In this document: positions 59,871 to 64,000 of the stretch, piece after piece
Layout: every line of letters starts with the position of its first letter
How positions within the stretch are numbered: position 1 is the stretch's first letter
Assembly (NCBI GenBank): GCA_963790575.1
Contig: CAWBPD010000007.1
Location: forward strand, 20,119-84,118
Reading direction: 5' to 3'
From: CAVTSA01 sp963790575
Lineage (GTDB): Bacteria; Chloroflexota; Dormibacteria; Dormibacterales; Dormibacteraceae
Length of the DNA: 64,000 nucleotides
Notes under the pieces: generated by a model
Databases searched by the model: none
The model's input: only the letters and a program-made list of their open reading frames with translations
What the model was told of the DNA's origin: nothing
Position numbers and translations under genes: made by a program

Positions 59871-60595
59871 CCGCTCGTGCGGCCGACCGCCTCCTCCAGG
59901 CCGGCGCCGTCTATACGAGCTACCCGCCGGCCCTGCTTCGGCTGACGCTCGACCAGTCGCTGGCGAGCCTCTGGGCGCAGGGCTCGATCGAGGCGGGACG
60001 GATCTGGAGTGCCTACAGCCGGTACCTGTATCTGCACCGCCTGCGAGATGCGGGCGTGCTCCTGGATGGTGTCGCTCGGGGAGCGTCATCGACGGTCTGG
60101 GAGCAGGAGGGATTCGCCGTCGCCCAGTCGGCCGACCGCCGCGGGCGAAGTCGTTTGGTGGGACTCGTCAGGCCCGGCGAGGTGGCGTCGTCCGTCAACG
60201 AGGCGACGCTCGTGGTCCGGCCCGACATCGCCCTCGCGCAGTGGTCGGAGGAAAGCTCGGAGGCAGCGGCTGCGAGAGGGGATGCGCCCGACACGACCTC
60301 AACCCAGGATGCCGGCGGGCCGGCCGCCACCGGCACCACCTCGGAGCGTCGAGGGGAGGTGAGGCGGCGGTTCTACGGCGTCGCGCGGCTGGACCCGACG
60401 CGGATGAGCAGCCAAGCTCGCGACCTGGCGGGGGACGTGGTGGCCAACCTCAACGCGCTCGACGGCACGGTGGTCGAGGTCACGCTCGAGGTGCGGGCCA
60501 CCAACGGCGACGGATTCCCGGAGTCGATCCGAAAGCTGGTGAGCGAGAACGCGGACGCGCTCGGGATGCGGGAGCACCAATTCGAGCCGGAGTAG
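59871..60595 (+). pseudogene. C-terminal fragment of a large protein, possibly a DUF499-type ATPase
   Basis: An open frame of about 240 residues without a start of its own (AADRLLQAGAVYTSYPPALL, YSRYLYLHRLRDAGVLLDGV, then a low-complexity stretch and FYGVARLDPTRMSSQARDLAG to GFPESIRKLVSENADALGMREHQFEPE). The C-terminal end pattern resembles DUF499-family ATPases found with methylases and helicases in phage-defence loci; I hold this only moderately. A second copy of the last 17 codons lies at 61319-61373. Confidence 0.5.
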
Positions 60596-60609
60596 GCAGT
60601 CTCGAAACC

Positions 60610-60630
60610 ATCGTAGCAATTTGCTACGAT
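60610..60630. promoter_or_regulatory. 21-bp perfect palindrome: operator of the Phd-PIN pair
   Basis: ATCGTAGCAA, one base, and the exact complement. The right arm contains the inferred -10 box TACGAT (60625-60630), 7 nt before the antitoxin GTG. This is the expected autoregulation site. Confidence 0.7.
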
Positions 60631-60637
60631 CTCCTGC

Positions 60638-60901
60638 GTGCGGAGCATACCCCACCGAGAGCTGCGCAATGACAGCGCCCGCATCCTGGCCGCGGTCAAG
60701 GCGGGGGAGATGATCCAGGTCACGAATGGTGGAGAGGTGGCAGCGATCCTGGTCCCGCCCCACGTCTCCCGCCTAGACCTGCTCCGACTAGCCGGCAAGC
60801 TCACCGTGCCCGAACCGCTCGAGGGCCTCGACGACATCGTCCCGATCGCCGCACCGGAGTCCACCGAAGAGGTTCTGGACGCCCTCCGAGCCGGGGATTG
60901 A
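60638..60901 (+). CDS. Phd/YefM-family antitoxin
   Basis: An 87-residue antitoxin: SIPHRELRNDSARILAAVKAGEMIQVTNGGEVAAILVP (about 3-40) is the Phd/YefM fold, and the C-terminal tail (PLEGLDDIVPIAAPESTEEVLDAL) would cover the toxin. It starts with GTG after a TACGAT box inside a perfect palindrome. Its stop overlaps the toxin start (TTGA). Confidence 0.88.
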   Translation: MRSIPHRELRNDSARILAAVKAGEMIQVTNGGEVAAILVPPHVSRLDLLRLAGKLTVPEPLEGLDDIVPIAAPESTEEVLDALRAGD

Positions 60902-61293
60902 TCGCCTATCTCGAAACCTCGGCGTTCCTCAAGCTGGTCGTCGCGGAAGCCGAGTCGAACGCCTTGCGAACCCGGTTCGTCGCACTTCGAGCGCAGGGAG
61001 GCCGTGTCGTGTCCTGCCGCCTGCTCGTCACCGAGGCCCACAGAGCAGCCGAGCGAATCCCCGCGCTCAGGCATGCCCTGGTGACGAGAGCCCTCGCCCA
61101 GGTGGAGATTATCGACCTGGAGCGCGAACGGTTCACGGAGGCGGGGCTGTTCCCGGGCGCGGGTCTGCGCTCCCTGGACGCCCTCCACTTGGCCTCGGCG
61201 CTCGACCTGGGCTGCGACCTGATGATCGCCTACGACGAGCGCGTCCTCGCCGCCGCGGGCATGCAAGGCCTGGCGTGCGAGAGTCCGAGCTGA
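60898..61293 (+). CDS. vapC: PIN-domain toxin (VapC family)
   Basis: A 131-residue PIN RNase. Acidic site: Asp/Glu in IAYLETSAFLKLV (Glu rather than Asp at the first position), Glu in LLVTEAHRAAER, Asp in SLDALHLASALDLG and MIAYDERV. The first-position Glu is an accepted variant. A TTG at 60898 overlapping the antitoxin stop is the likely start. The pairing with a Phd-type antitoxin is common. Confidence 0.88.
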   Translation: MIAYLETSAFLKLVVAEAESNALRTRFVALRAQGGRVVSCRLLVTEAHRAAERIPALRHALVTRALAQVEIIDLERERFTEAGLFPGAGLRSLDALHLASALDLGCDLMIAYDERVLAAAGMQGLACESPS

Positions 61294-61318
61294 GGACGGG
61301 TCTCGGTTTCTGATCAGG

Positions 61319-61373
61319 GAGAACACGGATGCGCTCGGGATGCGGGATCACGAATTCAGTCGGAGTAGGCGGG
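61319..61373 (+). repeat. Duplicate of the defence-fragment C-terminal codons
   Basis: About 80-85% identical to 60545-60599 (GATGCGCTCGGGATGCGGG core), followed by the same GGAGTAGGC stop region. It is the scar of a former second copy flanking the toxin pair. Confidence 0.75.
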
Positions 61374-61413
61374 TCCGGTCTGTCTGATGTGCATCCTCCA
61401 CACTGGCTATGTG

Positions 61414-61419
61414 TATCGT
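61414..61419 (+). promoter_or_regulatory. Putative -10 box (TATCGT) of the second vapBC
   Basis: TATCGT 7 nt before the ATG at 61427, the same hexamer and spacing as for vapB at 7016. Confidence 0.5.
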
Positions 61420-61426
61420 GTGGTGT

Positions 61427-61624
61427 ATGAGAACCAACATCGAGATCGACGACGATGTCCTGCGGGAGGCGCGGCGGCTCACCGGGGCCCGCACCAAGCG
61501 TGAGGTGGTCGACCTGGCGCTGCGCGACCTGGTGGCCCGGCACCGGCGCGCCGAGATCCTCGAGCTTCGCGGCCAGGTTCGGTGGGAGGGGGACCTCGAA
61601 GAGAGCCGGCTGGGTCGGGCGTGA
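61427..61624 (+). CDS. vapB: VapB-type ribbon-helix-helix antitoxin
   Basis: A 65-residue protein: MRTNIEIDDDVLREARRLTG, then TKREVVDLALRDLVARHRR, the standard VapB/DUF2191 N-terminus, and a C-terminal LRGQVRWEGDLEESR segment that blocks the toxin. I chose the ATG at 61427 over 61409 because the family begins MRTNI/MRTTI and the -10 box fits. Overlaps the toxin GTG by 4 nt. Confidence 0.92.
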   Translation: MRTNIEIDDDVLREARRLTGARTKREVVDLALRDLVARHRRAEILELRGQVRWEGDLEESRLGRA

Positions 61625-62022
61625 TCGTAGTCGACACGAGTGTCTGGGTCGACCTGCTTAACGGTCGCGACACGGTGCAGGTACGGCGCTGCACCGAGCT
61701 CATCCGGGAGGGCGCGCCCGTGGGATTGACCGACGTGATCTTCACGGAGGTTCTGCAGGGACTCCGCAGTGAGGAAGAGGCGGCGCTCCTCGAGAGCCGG
61801 CTGCGTCACTTCCCCGTGCTTTCCCTGCAGCCGCTCGCGGACCACGTCCTGGCCGCCCGCTTGTACCGCCAGGCGCGGCGCTCCGGGGTGACGATCAGGA
61901 AGACGTTGGATTGCCTGATCGCCGCTCCCTGCATCCGCACCGGCTCAGCACTGCTGCACGCCGATCGCGACTTTGACCGGCTCGCGTCCTGCACCGAGCT
62001 CACGATCCTCAGTCCATCCTGA
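61621..62022 (+). CDS. vapC: VapC PIN-domain toxin
   Basis: A 133-residue PIN RNase: IVVDTSVWVDLL with the first Asp, Glu in FTEVLQGL, Asp in TIRKTLDCLIA and LHADRDFDRLA. The final acidic pair is complete, but DCLIAA has a Cys-Ile in place of more usual residues. The GTG overlaps the antitoxin stop (GTGA). A typical MazF-independent tRNA/rRNA-cleaving toxin. Confidence 0.92.
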   Translation: MIVVDTSVWVDLLNGRDTVQVRRCTELIREGAPVGLTDVIFTEVLQGLRSEEEAALLESRLRHFPVLSLQPLADHVLAARLYRQARRSGVTIRKTLDCLIAAPCIRTGSALLHADRDFDRLASCTELTILSPS

Positions 62023-62030
62023 GAGCCGGG

Positions 62031-62160
62031 ATCGACCGAGCCGGCCGGATCGTGGTGCCGAAGGCGATTCATGAGGCTGCGGGATTGGGAGCAGGGATGG
62101 AGGCGGAGGTCCGACTGGCCGGCGGCCACGTGGTCCTGGAGGCGTACTCCTGGCTCACGG
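62031..62160 (+). pseudogene. AbrB-type antitoxin relic
   Basis: Translation gives IDRAGRIVVPKAIHEAAGLG, then EAEVRLAGGHVVLEAYSW, the AbrB/MazE DNA-binding hairpin as in the vapB at 7016. There is no start codon at the expected place and no toxin follows; a GTG at 62052 begins inside the motif. Probably the remains of a fifth module. Confidence 0.65.
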
Positions 62161-62252
62161 GCCGGCCACCACGAACGCCGCCACTGAAGGTCTGGCCGCC
62201 CCCAATCGGGTCCCACGCGGTCACACAGATCCGACCTTCAAGACCGGTGATG

Positions 62253-62258
62253 TATGAT
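62253..62258 (+). promoter_or_regulatory. Putative -10 box (TATGAT)
   Basis: TATGAT lies 8 nt before the ATG at 62267; leaderless transcript inferred. Confidence 0.5.
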
Positions 62259-62266
62259 TCAGCCAT

Positions 62267-62527
62267 ATGCACCGCACCCAGATGTACCTCACCGATGAAC
62301 AGAGACAACGTCTGGCGAAGCGGGCCGCGCACGCAGGGACCTCACAGGCCGAACTGATTCGTCGGATGCTGGATCGAGAACTTGGCATCCTGCGGGACCT
62401 GGACGATCCGGTCGCCGTTATCAGAGCCACCTCCGGCGTCATGGCCGACTATCCGGACTGGCCCGAGTGGCTCGCCGCAGTGCGGGGCAAGGGCTCGGAC
62501 CACCGGTTGCGCGAGCTCGGCTTGTGA
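62267..62527 (+). CDS. Ribbon-helix-helix (CopG-like) antitoxin
   Basis: An 86-residue protein: HRTQMYLTDEQRQRLAKRAA and GTSQAELIRRMLDREL (about 2-41) form the RHH DNA-binding fold, and the acidic C-terminal tail (DYPDWPEWLAAVRGKG) would bind the toxin. Its stop overlaps the PIN toxin GTG by 4 nt. Confidence 0.9.
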   Translation: MHRTQMYLTDEQRQRLAKRAAHAGTSQAELIRRMLDRELGILRDLDDPVAVIRATSGVMADYPDWPEWLAAVRGKGSDHRLRELGL

Positions 62528-62937
62528 AGTTGTTGGACTCCACCGTTCTGATCGCTCACCTCCGCGGGGTGCCGGAAGCGACGCAGCTCCTCGCGGACGC
62601 GGTAGCCGCCGGGGAGGCAGCGTGCAGTGTGCTGTCACGTGTCGAGATCGAGGGTGGGATGCGATCAGCCGAGCGGTCTGCCGTCGCCCGACTCTTCTCC
62701 CTCATGGATCTCCAACCCGTCACCGATCTGGTCGCCGTGCGCGCGGGTGAATTCTTGAGGTCGCACCGTCGATCCCACCCGGGAATCGACATCGCCGACT
62801 ACGTGATCGCCGCCACGGCTGACGTCCTTGGGGCCGACCTGCTGACGCTGAACGTGAAGCACTTCCCGATGATGGCGGGACTCAGACCCGCGTTCACGGC
62901 CACGCAAGGCGACGCAGCCGTGCAGTCGCTTGGCTAG
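62524..62937 (+). CDS. vapC: VapC-like PIN-domain toxin
   Basis: A 137-residue PIN RNase: KLLDSTVLIAHLRG with the first Asp, Glu in LSRVEIEGGMRS, Asp in GIDIADYVIAATAD and LTLNVKHFPM (Asn in place of the fourth Asp). The NVKHFP ending is typical of VapC. It starts with GTG inside the antitoxin stop (GTGA). Confidence 0.9.
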   Translation: MKLLDSTVLIAHLRGVPEATQLLADAVAAGEAACSVLSRVEIEGGMRSAERSAVARLFSLMDLQPVTDLVAVRAGEFLRSHRRSHPGIDIADYVIAATADVLGADLLTLNVKHFPMMAGLRPAFTATQGDAAVQSLG

Positions 62938-63012
62938 CTACAACCAAGCCAGCCACCGGATTGAACGTTCGGTTCATGGTTTCAAGGCGCCACAGCTTGT
63001 GGGTCGATTGAG

Positions 63013-63102
63013 GTGGAGGGTCAGGTCGAGCCCGTCACAAACGACGACGTCCGCGCGGCCCTGGAGGCGCAACGCGAAGAGCGCGAACGGCGGTGGGCAT
63101 AA
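63013..63102 (+). CDS. Short antitoxin-like fragment upstream of the fourth toxin
   Basis: GTG 63013 to TAA 63100-63102 codes VEGQVEPVTNDDVRAALEAQREERERRW plus Ala, like the toxin-binding C-terminus of an antitoxin. The DNA-binding half is not seen upstream. It overlaps the toxin GTG by 10 nt. Either a truncated or very small antitoxin. Confidence 0.5.
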   Translation: MEGQVEPVTNDDVRAALEAQREERERRWA

Positions 63103-63497
63103 CCGCGGTTGACAGCAGCCTGCTGATCCCGGCTGTTGCCCCCTGGCACGCGGAACACGCGCACGCGGACCGCACATTGGCCCAGATCGGAGATTTGCGC
63201 GTCATCGACCACGTGGTCCTCGAGACCTACTCCTTTCTCACGCGCAATCGACCTCGAACCCCGCCACAGGTGGCGGCAAGTCTCCTCCGCGCTCTGCCGC
63301 GGCCGTTCATGACGCTCTCCGCTGACGGCTACCTTCGCATCCTCGGCCAGGTTGCCACCGCAAGCGTCATGGGAGGCGCGATCTACGACGCGTTGATCGG
63401 AGCCACCGCGTTGGAGGCTGACGCTCGGCTTCTCTCGCGGGATGTACGGGCAGCGTCCACCTATCAGGCGATCGGGGTCGAGTTCGAACTCGTGTAG
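63093..63497 (+). CDS. vapC: VapC-like PIN-domain toxin
   Basis: A 134-residue PIN RNase: ITAVDSSLLIPAV with the first Asp, Glu in VVLETYSFLTR, Asp in AIYDALIGATAL and LLSRDVRAASTY. Its closest relative in the window is the toxin at 6376-6783 (shared VLETYS.LTR, GGA.YDAL and STY.A.GVE). If its antitoxin is only the fragment upstream, the toxin may be weak or controlled by another module. Confidence 0.88.
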   Translation: MGITAVDSSLLIPAVAPWHAEHAHADRTLAQIGDLRVIDHVVLETYSFLTRNRPRTPPQVAASLLRALPRPFMTLSADGYLRILGQVATASVMGGAIYDALIGATALEADARLLSRDVRAASTYQAIGVEFELV

Positions 63498-63574
63498 GGG
63501 CTGAGGCCGGCTGTGGCGGCAGCCTGGGAGTGATCCAGCTGCACTGCCGTCCCTTCCACCAGTCGTGCCCGGTC

Positions 63575-63808
63575 AAGGCGTCGGTACGGGTCAACTGTGT
63601 CCACCCGGGTGTGATCGAGACCGACATGACGCACTGGGTGATCAAGAACCCCGAGGTGCTGCCCGTGGTGCTGGAAAAGATCCCGCTCCACCGCGCCGGG
63701 CAGCCGGAGGAGGTGGCTCCAGCGATTCTGTTCTTCGCCGACGACGCTGCGTCCGGGTATGTCACCGGCCAGCACCTGTACGTCGACGGCGGGATGCTCG
63801 TCGTCTGA
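63575..63808 (+). pseudogene. C-terminal fragment of a short-chain dehydrogenase (SDR)
   Basis: From about 63575 the frame codes for the C-terminal third of an SDR: SVRVNCVHPGVIETDMTHWV, GQPEEVAPAILFFADDAASG and YVTGQHLYVDGGM. The NAD-binding and catalytic YxxxK parts are missing. An upstream in-frame ATG-like start (63530) adds unrelated residues. The stop overlaps the next ATG by 1 nt, so an old operon is cut here. Confidence 0.75.
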
Positions 63809-64000
63809 TGGCCCGGCAGAAGACGACCGAGGCCGCCCGGCCGGAGCTGGTGGGCGTGGCCGGGCTCGGCAGCATGGGCGCGGCCATCGCCCAGCGGCTG
63901 CTGGACGCCGGCTTCGAGGTGTGGGTCACCAACCGCACCCGGGCTCGCGCGGACTCGCTGCTGAGGGCCGGCGGTCGCTGGGCCTGGACACGATCGCTTG
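63808..64000 (+). CDS. NAD-binding 6-phosphogluconate/3-hydroxyisobutyrate dehydrogenase family, partial
   Basis: 64 codons to the window end. After a short leader comes VGVAGLGSMGAAIAQRLLDAGFEVWVTN, split at about residues 15-42, the GxGxMG dinucleotide motif of beta-hydroxyacid dehydrogenases (3-hydroxyisobutyrate, tartronate-semialdehyde, 6-phosphogluconate). The rest is outside the window. It overlaps the SDR fragment stop by 1 nt. Confidence 0.75.
   Translation, partial: MARQKTTEAARPELVGVAGLGSMGAAIAQRLLDAGFEVWVTNRTRARADSLLRAGGRWAWTRSL

Noticed and set aside
59621..60595. A single 324-residue gene from 59621
   Set aside because: The first 80 codons are a low-complexity shadow of the helicase-like fragment in another frame; only the part from about 59871 looks coding.

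Overview
The window is high-GC bacterial chromosome with densely packed genes. Several traits recall Actinobacteriota and neighbouring high-GC lineages (for example Candidatus Dormibacterota or Chloroflexota): two luciferase-like F420/flavin oxidoreductases, an MhuD-type haem-degrading enzyme, a DUF222/13E12-type HNH protein under a LexA-type box, and many starts lying 6-8 nt after a TANNNT -10 box with no Shine-Dalgarno, i.e. probably leaderless mRNAs. I cannot name the species. No rRNA, tRNA or CRISPR array was recognised.

Layout. 0-9.5 kb: tandem membrane-anchored trypsin-like/PDZ proteases, glpX, a LapA-like protein, a ROK regulator divergent from an LLM oxidoreductase, a VapBC pair, an acyl-CoA ligase and an AlkA-like glycosylase. 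9.5-20.3 kb: a two-subunit lipoate ligase, a PadR regulator with its coupled membrane gene, a methyltransferase, mhuD, ppc, an ABC exporter, and an LLM domain fused to four membrane helices. 20.3-23.3 kb: a coupled operon of a CE7 esterase, a catalytically dead-looking CE7 paralogue, a SelA-like PLP enzyme and RidA. 23.5-27.3 kb: a YhaO/YhaN-like nuclease-ATPase pair. 28-40.4 kb: hydrolases, a muropeptide-recycling cluster (serine hydrolase, anmK, GNAT-murQ with two frameshifts), a class A beta-lactamase-like protein, an ABC exporter divergent from a NarL-type two-component system, and a nucleotidyltransferase.

40.4-50.5 kb is an accessory island inside what was one ABC-transporter gene: its C-terminal part is at 40.4-40.9 kb and its N-terminal part at 50.3-50.5 kb on the same strand. 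The island holds two complete IS1380-type elements with target duplications, one of them nested in an IS3-family relic, a second inverted IS3 relic, a frameshifted GrpB gene, an alpha/beta hydrolase and a decayed MobF (TrwC/TraI-like) relaxase.

51-58 kb carries the most notable locus: NurA, HerA, Mre11/SbcD and Rad50/SbcC, all overlapping by 1-4 nt in one operon, the archaeal-type DNA end-resection set. An HNH gene with a LexA-type box follows. 59.6-63.5 kb is a graveyard of large-protein fragments (possibly defence genes) and four PIN-domain toxin modules, after which the window ends in an SDR fragment and the start of an NAD-binding dehydrogenase gene.
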